A stretch of DNA of 64,000 bases, taken from positions 62,001 through 126,000 of the forward strand of contig UQOY01000001.1 in the NCBI GenBank assembly GCA_900542825.1, given 5' to 3'. Made by a program: the position numbers and the translations under genes. The stretch comes from an uncultured Collinsella sp. Lineage in GTDB: Bacteria; Actinomycetota; Coriobacteriia; Coriobacteriales; Coriobacteriaceae. This document shows, piece by piece, positions 56,053 to 64,000 of the stretch; positions within the stretch are counted from its first letter, which is position 1, and each line of letters starts with the position of its first letter. Under the pieces are notes generated by a model that was not told where the DNA came from, did not search any database, and saw only the letters and a program-made list of their open reading frames with translations.

Positions 56053-58020
56053 CTAGCGCAGGGAGCGCAGGCCGCCGGCATCCTTGTCGAGCACTGTAAA
56101 GCGCACGGCATCTAGGCGCTCCAAGATGCTGATGGCACGCTTGCGCGACACGCCCAGCGCCTCGCGCAGCACGCTCGTGGTGGCTGCGCCGCCGGCTGCC
56201 TCAATGGCGGCGGCAACGAGCTCACGCGCGCGGGCCTCAGCAGCAGCAGACAGGGCCACATCGCGTTCGACCTTTACGATGGAGCGGTTGAGCGAAAGCT
56301 CGCGCAGGGCACGCGTCATGGTGTCGCGATCGAGCTGCAGCTGCTCGCCCACCTCGGGCAGCGTCGGCGCATCGAGGCCGGCTTCGTCCAGCAAGGCAAC
56401 GATACGTTCGCAGGCCTCGCGCACCACACGCGCCGCGGCGGCAGCGGAGTGCGGGTCGAACACCTCGGCGCCCTCGGAGGCACACACGCCACGCGAGCAA
56501 CCCTCGGAAATCAGGGCTGCAGCAACTGTATCGTCAGCGGTAGGCCACGCAGCATGGGCAACGGCGCCGGGCGTAAAGCCCGTCTCCTTGGGAGCCGCCG
56601 CGTGCATGGCTGACAGGGTAGCCGCCAGTGCATCCATCGCGGCGTCGAGCACCACGGCGTCCGCCAAGAGGTCCGTATCACCCACTGCAAGCTTGCGAAC
56701 GGAGCCCTGCGCCACCAACCCGCGCAGTGCGGCATCGGCCTCGCCGACACCAAGATCCAAAGCCTCGGCAACATCAACCGCCGTAACCGGCAGCATCTGC
56801 AGCGCCAGCCAAGCGCCCACACCGCCCGCAATATCGCCGGACTCGAGCGCCGCAAACAGTGCGCGCTCGCCGGCAGAAAGCTCGCGCGAGCGACGGCAGC
56901 GCGAAAGCAGCACGCGCCCGCCGCCAATAAGCATCACGGGCGAATACGACAACACCACGGCATGGTCTCCGGCACGCAGCGGCAGCGGATCATCCAGGCG
57001 CACCTGCACGGTACGGGTCTCGCCCACCGCCATGGGGGCCTCGCCCTCCATGAACATGATGCGACCGACAACCTCGGCCGTACCCGCCATCACGTGCACA
57101 CGCGCACCCGACTCGAGCACACGCGGCTTGGATCCCTCGCGACCCAAATACGTAAACGTCATCATAAAGCGCATCGTCTGACCAAAGCGGCCCGCCACGC
57201 CGAGCATCTCACCGCGATCGAGCGCGGCGACGGCATCGCCCACCAAGTTGAGCGCCACACGCTGACCGGGCAACGCCCGCGGCGTATCGCCATGCACCTG
57301 AATCCCGCGCACGCGACAGACCGTACGCGACGGCAGCGCGACAAGCTCATCGCCCACCGCGACGGGCGCATCGTGCAGCGTTCCCGTCACGACGGTGCCG
57401 GCGCCCTTGATCGTAAAGCAGCGGTCGATGGGCAGACGCGGTGCGGCATCGGTGCGCTCGGCACGGGCACGGCAGGAATCCCAGCAAGCGGCAACCTGCT
57501 CGTCGAGCGTAGCCAGCAGGTCATCGATTCCCGCGCCGGTCTTGGACGACACAGGCACGATCGGCGCGTCCGCAAACACGGTGTCCGACAAAAAATCATC
57601 GACGTCGAGCTCGGCAAGCTCGGTCATCTCGGTATCGGCCAGGTCGCACATCGTCAGCGCCACCACCATATGCGTGACGCCCAGCAGCTCCAGCACGTGC
57701 ACGTGCTCGCGCGTCTGCGGCATCACGCCCTCGACGGCCGAAACCACCAGCACGGCCACGTCGATACCCGTGGCGCCCTGCACCATGGCGCGCAAGTAAT
57801 GCGCGTGGCCCGGCACGTCGACCAAGCCAACGATCTTGCCACTCGGCAGCGCCAGCTCGCCAAAGCCCAGCTCCACGGTCATACCGCGGCGGCGCTCAAC
57901 CTCCAAACGGTCGGGATTCTTGCCGGTCAGCGCCTCGATAAGCGCCGACTTACCGTGGTCAACATGTCCTGCCGTGCCAACGATAACGGGACACTCCACC
58001 AGCGCCTGAACCTCACTCAT
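56053..58020 (-). CDS. selB: Selenocysteine-specific elongation factor SelB
   Basis: The protein has 655 residues. GTP-binding motifs are GTAGHVDHGKS (15-25), DVPGH and TMCD with the usual spacing; EF-Tu-like domains 2 and 3 follow, then winged helices at the C-terminus that bind the SECIS hairpin (final ALGVSRKRAISILERLD). It delivers Sec-tRNA to in-frame UGA codons. The start overlaps the selA stop by 4 bp (ATGA), so they are one operon with tRNA-Sec. Confidence 0.97.
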   Translation of the reverse strand: MSEVQALVECPVIVGTAGHVDHGKSALIEALTGKNPDRLEVERRRGMTVELGFGELALPSGKIVGLVDVPGHAHYLRAMVQGATGIDVAVLVVSAVEGVMPQTREHVHVLELLGVTHMVVALTMCDLADTEMTELAELDVDDFLSDTVFADAPIVPVSSKTGAGIDDLLATLDEQVAACWDSCRARAERTDAAPRLPIDRCFTIKGAGTVVTGTLHDAPVAVGDELVALPSRTVCRVRGIQVHGDTPRALPGQRVALNLVGDAVAALDRGEMLGVAGRFGQTMRFMMTFTYLGREGSKPRVLESGARVHVMAGTAEVVGRIMFMEGEAPMAVGETRTVQVRLDDPLPLRAGDHAVVLSYSPVMLIGGGRVLLSRCRRSRELSAGERALFAALESGDIAGGVGAWLALQMLPVTAVDVAEALDLGVGEADAALRGLVAQGSVRKLAVGDTDLLADAVVLDAAMDALAATLSAMHAAAPKETGFTPGAVAHAAWPTADDTVAAALISEGCSRGVCASEGAEVFDPHSAAAAARVVREACERIVALLDEAGLDAPTLPEVGEQLQLDRDTMTRALRELSLNRSIVKVERDVALSAAAEARARELVAAAIEAAGGAATTSVLREALGVSRKRAISILERLDAVRFTVLDKDAGGLRSLR

Positions 58021-59474
58021 CGAGCAACCGCCTTCTCAACGCATGCGACGAGCGTCGACGCCGCGGTCTCGATATCGCGGTCGCCCACGAGCGTACGGAC
58101 GTCAAACAAAATGCGATCGTGCGAGGTTCGCGTGACGACCGGCGTGTCAAAGTCCTGGACAAGCAAGCGCTTGAGCGCGTCGACCGTCAGGCGCGCGTCA
58201 ACAAGACGCACGGCAACGCACATCGTGGGCAGCTCCACGGTAGGCAACGAACCGCCACCTGGGGTCGACGATTCCTCGACGATCTCCACCTGAACGGCGC
58301 ACGGGCAACCGGCCTTATCAAGCCCGGCGACCATACGATCGCGCAGCTTGCGGGCACGTCGCTCCAAATGGGCCTGCGGCAGCGTAAGCATGCTGAGTAC
58401 CGGAATATCGCGATGGGCAACATCCGCCCCGTCCATGTAGATGCGCAGTGTGGCCTCGAGCGCCGTAAGCGCCAACTTGCCCGGGCGCAGGGCGCGCATA
58501 AGCGGATGCGACCCACAGGCCTGGACCAGATCGCGACGGCCCATGATAATGCCCGCCTGTGCGGCACCGAGCAGCTTATCGCCCGAGCACGACACCAGAT
58601 CGAGCCCTGCCGAAACCGAAGCCGGCGTGGTTTCTTCGCCGCCGCGCACCAAGATGTCGTCGGGCAGGAGCGCGCCCGACCCCTGGTCCTCGTAGAACAG
58701 CAGACCATGCTTGTGGGCCAGGGCGGCAAGCTCCCGAGAGCCCACCTCCTCGTGAAAGCCCTCGATGCGATAGTTGGAAGGATGGACCTTGAGGATCATG
58801 GCCGTATCGGGCGTAATGGCGCGCTCGTAGTCACCCAAATGCGTGCGGTTGGTAGCGCCGACCTCGACGAGTTTGACGCCCGAAGCCGCCATGACATCGG
58901 GGATGCGGAAGCTGCCGCCGATCTCGACAAGCTCGCCGCGGCTGACGATGACCTCTTTGCCTGCGGCATGGGTCGCCAGCACCAGCAGCACCGCGGCGGC
59001 GTTGTTGTTGACCACGAGCGCGTCCTCGGCACCGGTGAGTGAGCGGATCAGCTGCGCGGCGTGCTCCTTGCGCGACCCGCGTGAGCAGGTGTCCACACTG
59101 TACTCGAGCGTGCTGTACCCACGCGCGACCTCGGCCACGGCCTGTGCAGCCGACTCCGCAAGCGGGGCACGGCCCAGATTGGTATGGATGACCACACCCG
59201 TGGCGTTGACGGCGGGACGCAGGCTCGGCAGTGCGGAGCGATGAGCACGCCACTCAATGGCCGAGGCCAGGTCGCGCTTAGAGCGCGGGGCGGCACCGGC
59301 GCGAATGGCAGCGCGCTCCTCGTCGAGCTCCGCCGTGACGGCAGCATGCACCACCGCGTCGCAGGTCTCCCCCGCCGCCTTCACTACCGGCCACTCGGCA
59401 AGCAGCTCGTTGACGGAAGGAATGGCGCGCAGGCGGGCGCGCACCTCATCGGACATGTTCTGGCTATCGCTCAT
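58017..59474 (-). CDS. selA: L-seryl-tRNA(Sec) selenium transferase
   Basis: The protein has 485 residues, normal length. The PLP lysine is K300 in SCSGDKLLGAAQAG. Other family blocks are NATGVVIHTNLGRAPL, YSVDTCSRGSR and VNNNAAAVLLVL. It converts Ser-tRNA(Sec) to Sec-tRNA(Sec) using selenophosphate. selD is not in this window. ATG at 59474, followed by an alternative ATG six codons later. Confidence 0.97.
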   Translation of the reverse strand: MSDSQNMSDEVRARLRAIPSVNELLAEWPVVKAAGETCDAVVHAAVTAELDEERAAIRAGAAPRSKRDLASAIEWRAHRSALPSLRPAVNATGVVIHTNLGRAPLAESAAQAVAEVARGYSTLEYSVDTCSRGSRKEHAAQLIRSLTGAEDALVVNNNAAAVLLVLATHAAGKEVIVSRGELVEIGGSFRIPDVMAASGVKLVEVGATNRTHLGDYERAITPDTAMILKVHPSNYRIEGFHEEVGSRELAALAHKHGLLFYEDQGSGALLPDDILVRGGEETTPASVSAGLDLVSCSGDKLLGAAQAGIIMGRRDLVQACGSHPLMRALRPGKLALTALEATLRIYMDGADVAHRDIPVLSMLTLPQAHLERRARKLRDRMVAGLDKAGCPCAVQVEIVEESSTPGGGSLPTVELPTMCVAVRLVDARLTVDALKRLLVQDFDTPVVTRTSHDRILFDVRTLVGDRDIETAASTLVACVEKAVAR

Positions 59475-59550
59475 GTGCGACCTTTCAAAACCAAAGGTGA
59501 ATCAATCGTTCGAACGTCAAACTATCAGCCAATTCAATCGGCTGAATCAA

Positions 59551-61668
59551 TCATTTGCTATTATCCTCGCGCGCTGCGATCTTTTCCACGCGAACGGCGT
59601 TTTCCTGGGTGAGCGCGGCGCCCGTCAACGGGTCCCAACGCAACGGTGTATGGTCGAGCGGGCCCACGCCCAAGCCTTGAGCGCCACCGGCATCGACGCC
59701 AAACGAACGTCCGCCGGGGGCGGCCGACGTAAAGATACACGCCGGATGCAGATACGGCGTCGTCTCTACGCGCACGCGGTCGCGGCCCATATCGCTCACG
59801 AGTTCGACGATCTCGCCGTCGGCGATGCCCATGTGCGCAGCAGCATCGGCATTCATCTGCACGGCATCCAGGTCCGATCCAGCCTCGGCGGCACCTTGGG
59901 CCGCAAGCCTTCGCGAGGTATGCGACTCAAAGGGACGGTTGCCGCTAATGAGGCGAAACATCCCCGGACCAGGCTCCACCATGGGAGCGATCCAGTTGGG
60001 TACACGACCCAAGCCGGCGCGTTCCCATACGTCGCTTGCCAGCGCGATCCTGCCACCGTTCAAGGGAATCACCGGCTCGCCCGTACGCGATGGCAGCGCA
60101 ACGCCCGTGTCAGCCCAGCCTCGCTCCTTGAGCTCGTCTAGATTGATCCCAAAAGGCGCCACCTGGGCAGTCGCCAGGTCGTCGGACGTAAAATCGAAGC
60201 ACTCACCAACGCCGCAGGCCGCAGCCAAACCGGCAAAGATCTCCCGACCGGGACGCGTGTCGTTATGCAACACGGGCAGCACGGCGTTGCGGTAGAACAC
60301 GCACGAATCATTGGCGCCCACGACCGTGCCCACACCGCGGTCGGCCTCCAGATACGTCACGTCGGGCAGCACGAAGTCAGAAGCGCGCGCTGTCTCGGAC
60401 CAGCGAATATCAATCGTCACGAGCAGGTCGAGCTGCTGCAAAATACTCAACCAAGCCTGCGCATTGCCATAGCCCGCACCGGGGTTACTGGCATAGACGA
60501 TGAGTCCACGCAAATCGCCGGCAAGAATCGACTGACCGATGGTCGTGCACAGACCGCGCACCGGATCGACCAGTGGATAGCGCTCGGACCCCAACTTGGG
60601 CTCACGTGGCATCGACGGCGTCGCAAAGCGTGCGGGATCAAGGTCACCCAGCGCAAACGGTGTGGGTGGATTGAGCGCGCCGCCCGCATGTCCAATACAG
60701 CCCAGCAGCACATCGACCATGCAGATAGCTCGCGCCGTCTGCGTACTGTTGGCATACGCGATACCGATACCACCATGAAAGCCAGCGTCAACCACCGCAG
60801 CAGGCGCCGCGGCAGCCAAATCACGCGCAGTCGCACGGATATCGTCCGCCGGCACGTCGCACATCGACTCAGCCCACTCGGGCGTCCAAGCAGCGGCCGC
60901 CTGCGCCAGCTCGTCAAAGCCCGTGGTATAGCGGGTCACGAACTCGTGGTCGTACAGGTCCTCGGCAATCAACACATGGGCAATACCCAACAGCAGCGCC
61001 AAGTCGCAGCCCGGGCGCACGCGCAGCCAACGGTCGGCAAGCGCGGCCGAGCCGCTGCGCCGGGGGTCAACCACGATAATCTTCGCCCCACGGCGGCGGG
61101 CATCGTTGAGCACATCAACGGCCCCCATCGTCGACGAATCGACGATGGAACGCCCCAGGTACATGATGCAATCGGTATGCGCCAGGTCGGAGGCGGGGCT
61201 ATAGCCCAAGCTATGCTCCCAACCAGTGAGACGGCTTACCTCGCAGGCGCCATCGGCACCGTACACGTTGGGCGAACCCAGCGCATGCATAAGACGATAG
61301 CCCCAGTAACGGTCGAACGAGGGCACGCCGAGCGTCATGCCCAGCGCACGCGGACCATGCCCGTCAACAATCTCCCCGAGGCGCGCTGCGATCTGCGCGA
61401 ACGCCTCGTCCCACGAAATCGCATCGAACCCCGAGCCATCAGCTCGTCGGCGCATGGGGTGCACGATGCGATCGCGCTCGTCAAACGGCATAGACAGGCG
61501 ATGGCGCCCGCGGGCGCACAGGGCACGCGCCGCGCACGGATGTCCCGGCACCGGCAACTCGGCCACCACGTGACCGTCCTCAACGCGTGCCGCAAAGGCG
61601 CAATCGGCATAGCATCCCCCGCATGTGGTCACCACAGCGCGACCGTCACGCTCCACAGCAGATGCCAT
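59551..61668 (-). CDS. DMSO-reductase-family molybdopterin oxidoreductase with Cys ligand
   Basis: The protein has 705 residues from the ATG at 61668 (AGGGG upstream). The [4Fe-4S] motif is C16-x2-C19-x3-C23-x27-C51. C142 (GADGACEVSRLTG) stands where formate dehydrogenase H has Sec140 as Mo ligand, and the next residue is Glu rather than the His conserved in formate dehydrogenases. Bis-MGD binding segments (KIIVVDPRR, YASNPGAGYGN) are present. It lies between a formate/nitrite channel gene and the sel genes, which points to formate, but the missing His makes another substrate possible. No signal peptide, so cytoplasmic. Confidence 0.85.
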   Translation of the reverse strand: MASAVERDGRAVVTTCGGCYADCAFAARVEDGHVVAELPVPGHPCAARALCARGRHRLSMPFDERDRIVHPMRRRADGSGFDAISWDEAFAQIAARLGEIVDGHGPRALGMTLGVPSFDRYWGYRLMHALGSPNVYGADGACEVSRLTGWEHSLGYSPASDLAHTDCIMYLGRSIVDSSTMGAVDVLNDARRRGAKIIVVDPRRSGSAALADRWLRVRPGCDLALLLGIAHVLIAEDLYDHEFVTRYTTGFDELAQAAAAWTPEWAESMCDVPADDIRATARDLAAAAPAAVVDAGFHGGIGIAYANSTQTARAICMVDVLLGCIGHAGGALNPPTPFALGDLDPARFATPSMPREPKLGSERYPLVDPVRGLCTTIGQSILAGDLRGLIVYASNPGAGYGNAQAWLSILQQLDLLVTIDIRWSETARASDFVLPDVTYLEADRGVGTVVGANDSCVFYRNAVLPVLHNDTRPGREIFAGLAAACGVGECFDFTSDDLATAQVAPFGINLDELKERGWADTGVALPSRTGEPVIPLNGGRIALASDVWERAGLGRVPNWIAPMVEPGPGMFRLISGNRPFESHTSRRLAAQGAAEAGSDLDAVQMNADAAAHMGIADGEIVELVSDMGRDRVRVETTPYLHPACIFTSAAPGGRSFGVDAGGAQGLGVGPLDHTPLRWDPLTGAALTQENAVRVEKIAAREDNSK

Positions 61669-61732
61669 CTCGATTACCCCTTTCACAAGCCAAACACAAC
61701 AGGCCAACAGCCCGGCAACGAGCTCCAGACCC

Positions 61733-61768
61733 AAAAAGCCTCCCGCACGGCAACGCCCCGCGGGAGGC
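61733..61768 (-). terminator. Terminator after the formate/nitrite transporter gene
   Basis: GCCTCCCGC (61738-61746) and GCGGGAGGC (61760-61768), 9-bp perfect stem, with TTTTT on the minus strand, 23 bp after the transporter stop. Confidence 0.8.
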
Positions 61769-61790
61769 CCAACGTCAAACAGACGGTACC

Positions 61791-62630
61791 TTACGCCTCG
61801 GACTTCTTGGCGTAGATAAACCAGTAGCCGAGCGCGATCAGAACCGCGCCGCCCACGATGTTGCCCAGCGTGGCGGCGGATAGGTTAAACGCAATGCCCG
61901 CGACGTTGAGTGCATCGGCCCCGGCGACCTCGGCACCATAACCGCATGCATGCATCACGGCGCCCATGGGCAAAAAGTACATGTTGGCAACGCAGTGCTC
62001 AAAACCGCAGGCCACAAAGGCTGCGATGGGCAGCAGAATGCCCACGACCTTATCGACCACGGTCTTGCCGGCAGTACCGATCCACACGGCCAGGCACACA
62101 AAGATGTTGCATAGGATGCCGCGGAAGAAGATCGTCACCCAATCGATCGTCACCTTACCGGCGGCGACACTCACCATGGAATTGGCGACCGCCTCGCCGT
62201 TAAGCTTATAGATGCCGGCCATGTACACCAAAAAGACGATGAACAGGGCACCGACAAAATTGCCGCCCCACACGACGACCCAAGCCTTAAGCATCTGAGC
62301 CAGCGTGATCTTTTTGCTCTTGAGCGCGCAGATCATAAGCGAGTTGCCGGTAAACAGCTCGGCGCCGCACACCAGCACCAGCACCAGGCCCAGGCAAAAG
62401 CACAGGCCGCCCACGACGCGCTGGGCACCCCAGCCCAGCGTGCTGTCGCTCAAAAACACCGTAAAGAACAGGCCGCCGAAGGCGATGAACGCGCCGGCGA
62501 ACATTGCCAACAGAAAGGCCTTTGCGACCGGCAGGTTGGCCTTGGTCACGCCGGCGGCCTCGGTCTTGGCCTCGATCGCGGCGGGCGCCAGGCAATCGGG
62601 AGCGGGGTACTCCACCTTGGAATCTGCCAT
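61791..62630 (-). CDS. Formate/nitrite transporter (FNT family)
   Basis: The protein has 279 residues from the ATG at 62630 (AGGAAAGAAG upstream; an earlier frame start at 62663 is unlikely). Six membrane segments with family motifs: FLLAMFAGAFIAFGG, CGAELFTGN, WGGNFVGAL, ILCNIFVCLAVW and CGFEHCVANMYFLP. FNT pentamers pass formate, nitrite or hydrosulfide. With hycI and hycH upstream, formate is the likely substrate (FocA role). Confidence 0.9.
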   Translation of the reverse strand: MADSKVEYPAPDCLAPAAIEAKTEAAGVTKANLPVAKAFLLAMFAGAFIAFGGLFFTVFLSDSTLGWGAQRVVGGLCFCLGLVLVLVCGAELFTGNSLMICALKSKKITLAQMLKAWVVVWGGNFVGALFIVFLVYMAGIYKLNGEAVANSMVSVAAGKVTIDWVTIFFRGILCNIFVCLAVWIGTAGKTVVDKVVGILLPIAAFVACGFEHCVANMYFLPMGAVMHACGYGAEVAGADALNVAGIAFNLSAATLGNIVGGAVLIALGYWFIYAKKSEA

Positions 62631-62669
62631 GTCAATCACTTCTTTCCTAATCAGCAGGGACAAGCGCTC

Positions 62670-63173
62670 CTATTGCTCTTGCCCCAAGCGGACAAAGTGG
62701 GAAAAGTCGTTGGAGGCCACGGCGTCGTACACGGCGTCGACGGCGTCAAAGACTTCCGGGGACATGGGGTTGTAGAACTCCGTGTCGCCCGGCTGAATCC
62801 CAACGAAGACGATATCATCACACGATTGCTCGATTTCCTCGATCAGAATCGACAAAGGAAGCGAATGCGTGGTGAACATCGACTTGCGGGCCACATCGCG
62901 CTTGTCGAGCAAGCGGATGGACCCGACGGGCAGTGCCATGTCGGCAGCATCGACCAAGACCAGACGCGGCGGACGCTCGCGCTTGACCTCGATGATGTCG
63001 TCCTCGGGCGTTTGGCCGCCGTCGATGGTGTACCAACCGGCAATGGGTGCGTCTTCCATCTTTTTGGAGAGCACGGGGCCGGCGGCATCGTCGGCACGCA
63101 GCACGCTTCCCGCCGTGAGCACGATACCCGCAAACGGGGCGCCGTTCACACGTCCATCCACAACGCAACCCAT
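62670..63173 (-). CDS. hycI: Hydrogenase 3 maturation protease HycI
   Basis: The protein has 167 residues. It follows E. coli HycI closely in pattern: LTAGSVLRADDAAGP, LVDAADMALPVGSIRLLD, TTHSLPLSILIEEIE and FVGIQPGDTEFYNPM. Asp in RADDAAG, Asp in VDAADM and His in TTHSLP are the nickel-sensing residues. It removes the C-terminal tail of the large hydrogenase subunit. The ATG overlaps the hycH stop (TAATG). Confidence 0.92.
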   Translation of the reverse strand: MGCVVDGRVNGAPFAGIVLTAGSVLRADDAAGPVLSKKMEDAPIAGWYTIDGGQTPEDDIIEVKRERPPRLVLVDAADMALPVGSIRLLDKRDVARKSMFTTHSLPLSILIEEIEQSCDDIVFVGIQPGDTEFYNPMSPEVFDAVDAVYDAVASNDFSHFVRLGQEQ

Positions 63174-63754
63174 TACTGCAACCTTCCCGTCAGATACACG
63201 CCCGACACATCGCGCACGCGCTCAACCAGATCGCGGAACTTCATCAGAAACGCGACCTGCTGGGCATGCAGGCCAAAGTCGTCGTCGAACACCGAGATAC
63301 CGGCCTTAGCCGACCCACGAAAACCGCGTTCGTCGAGCAGCGCATCGCAGGCCTCGAGCAGCGACGGCACCGCCGCCTTGTCGAGCTGGCACTCGCCAAA
63401 GGAGCGGATGGCCTCGAACTTGGTCTTGGCCTCCCCCTCCGGCAGCGCGTCGACGAGCGAATAGAACACATCCACCGGCACCGACAGGCGCGGCTCAAAG
63501 CAGTCGAGCACGCCGGTGTGGTGGCCCACGGCGAGCGTGTAGTACAGCACGTCGCAGGCCTCCTGGGGAACGTCTTCCTCGGTCTCCACAAACTTACGCG
63601 TGAGCTCATAGAAGACCACCTGGTCGGGCGCATGACCCAGGCAGGGGTCGGCGACGCCCTCGGCGGCCTCGTCGCTTGCGCGCGAGGCATCGCCAAAGGA
63701 GCCGCCGAGCATGCCAGGACCCGCAAAGTAACCAGAGCGGTCCGTGAGCTCCAT
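63173..63754 (-). CDS. hycH: Formate hydrogenlyase maturation protein HycH
   Basis: The protein has 193 residues. The pattern VVFYELTRKFVE, ACDVLYYTLAVGHHTGVLDCF and HAQQVAFLMKFRDLVERV is that of HycH, needed for processing hydrogenase 3 large subunit. ATG adjoins the stop of the preceding gene (TAGATG) and its own stop overlaps hycI. It indicates that a membrane-bound formate hydrogenlyase operon lies to the right of the window. Confidence 0.85.
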   Translation of the reverse strand: MELTDRSGYFAGPGMLGGSFGDASRASDEAAEGVADPCLGHAPDQVVFYELTRKFVETEEDVPQEACDVLYYTLAVGHHTGVLDCFEPRLSVPVDVFYSLVDALPEGEAKTKFEAIRSFGECQLDKAAVPSLLEACDALLDERGFRGSAKAGISVFDDDFGLHAQQVAFLMKFRDLVERVRDVSGVYLTGRLQ

Positions 63755-64000
63755 CTAGCGACCTCCGGCCAGCACCAGATCCTGCAGCGCCGAGTAGACC
63801 TCAACGCGACGAGGATCGTCCTGCTTGTCGATGAGTAGCGCCATGGCACCGCGGATATCGCCCTTGGGCGCGCCCTCGAGCGTATTCATAAACTCATTGG
63901 CCAGGTCGCGGCCGTAACGGTAGCCGCTCATGGCGCGAGCTTCGCGCTCGATGGCAACGCGCAGCTTGTACGGCACGCCGGGGTGCAGGATATCGGCCTG
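63755..64000 (-). CDS. C-terminal part of a gene upstream of hycH, function unknown
   Basis: 82 codons are open to the window edge, ending in a TAG that touches the hycH start. The visible chain (YKLRVAIEREARAMSGYRYG, then NEFMNTLEGAPKGDIRGAMA) is soluble and charged, with no Cys. By position it should belong to the formate hydrogenlyase operon, perhaps as the tail of an iron-sulfur or small subunit, but I do not recognise it. Confidence 0.7.
   Translation of the reverse strand, partial: QADILHPGVPYKLRVAIEREARAMSGYRYGRDLANEFMNTLEGAPKGDIRGAMALLIDKQDDPRRVEVYSALQDLVLAGGR

Noticed and set aside
59551..61668. Selenocysteine codon in the molybdopterin oxidoreductase
   Set aside because: The frame is continuous without TGA and has Cys at the Mo-ligand position.

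Overview
The window looks like chromosomal DNA of a gut actinobacterium of the class Coriobacteriia, most probably Collinsella or a close relative. The reasons are the GC-rich housekeeping genes, the formate-hydrogenlyase-type maturation genes beside a complete selenocysteine machinery, several molybdenum enzymes and a fused xanthine-dehydrogenase-type protein. The genus is inferred from gene content and was not tested by alignment.

Layout. (1) 1-4330: the start of a Gram-positive-type Pel polysaccharide operon on the minus strand (pelD with an N-terminal SDR-like domain, pelE, and the deacetylase pelA cut by the window edge). (2) 4459-18115: an AT-richer accessory island. It holds an MqsR/MqsA toxin-antitoxin pair with a SecB-like chaperone, a KAP P-loop NTPase next to a membrane protein, an unrecognised three-gene operon (ABC-type ATPase, protein with a C-terminal membrane segment, HEPN-motif protein), an XRE-ImmA/IrrE regulator-protease pair behind a palindromic operator, and several proteins of unknown function. 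Its right edge carries fused remnants of two insertion sequences (about 18594-19019). (3) 19074-31955: a twelve-gene, tightly overlapping Wzx/Wzy-type capsule or exopolysaccharide operon. It is headed by a NusG-paralogue antiterminator (LoaP type) and a priming sugar-phosphate transferase and ends with a phosphohexomutase. (4) 32283-54464: GC-rich core genes: thrS, a zinc-ribbon membrane protein, a three-gene GlpA-like/FAD oxidoreductase/DUF1667 operon, an M24 peptidase, folC, valS, clpP-clpX, tig, tRNA-Leu, a fused molybdenum hydroxylase with its FAD subunit, and gdhA. (5) 54722-64000: selenium and molybdenum genes: a DUF3343 putative Se/S carrier, mobA, tRNA-Sec, selB, selA, a DMSO-reductase-family oxidoreductase, a formate/nitrite transporter, hycI, hycH and one gene cut by the window edge.

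The gaps between core genes are full of large palindromes. There is a family of four dispersed hairpins with a shared outer arm and changed inner arms, a 160-bp MITE-like element, an inverted repeat in the valS leader, and a strictly periodic array of ten 15-bp motifs in alternating orientation every 40 bp (34790-35165). The array resembles the REP/BIME clusters of enterobacteria.

The strongest candidates for something undescribed are the three-gene ATPase/membrane/HEPN operon (9607-13264), the 40-bp alternating array, and two tandem 11-12-codon reading frames with their own ribosome sites followed by a terminator (13776-13945).
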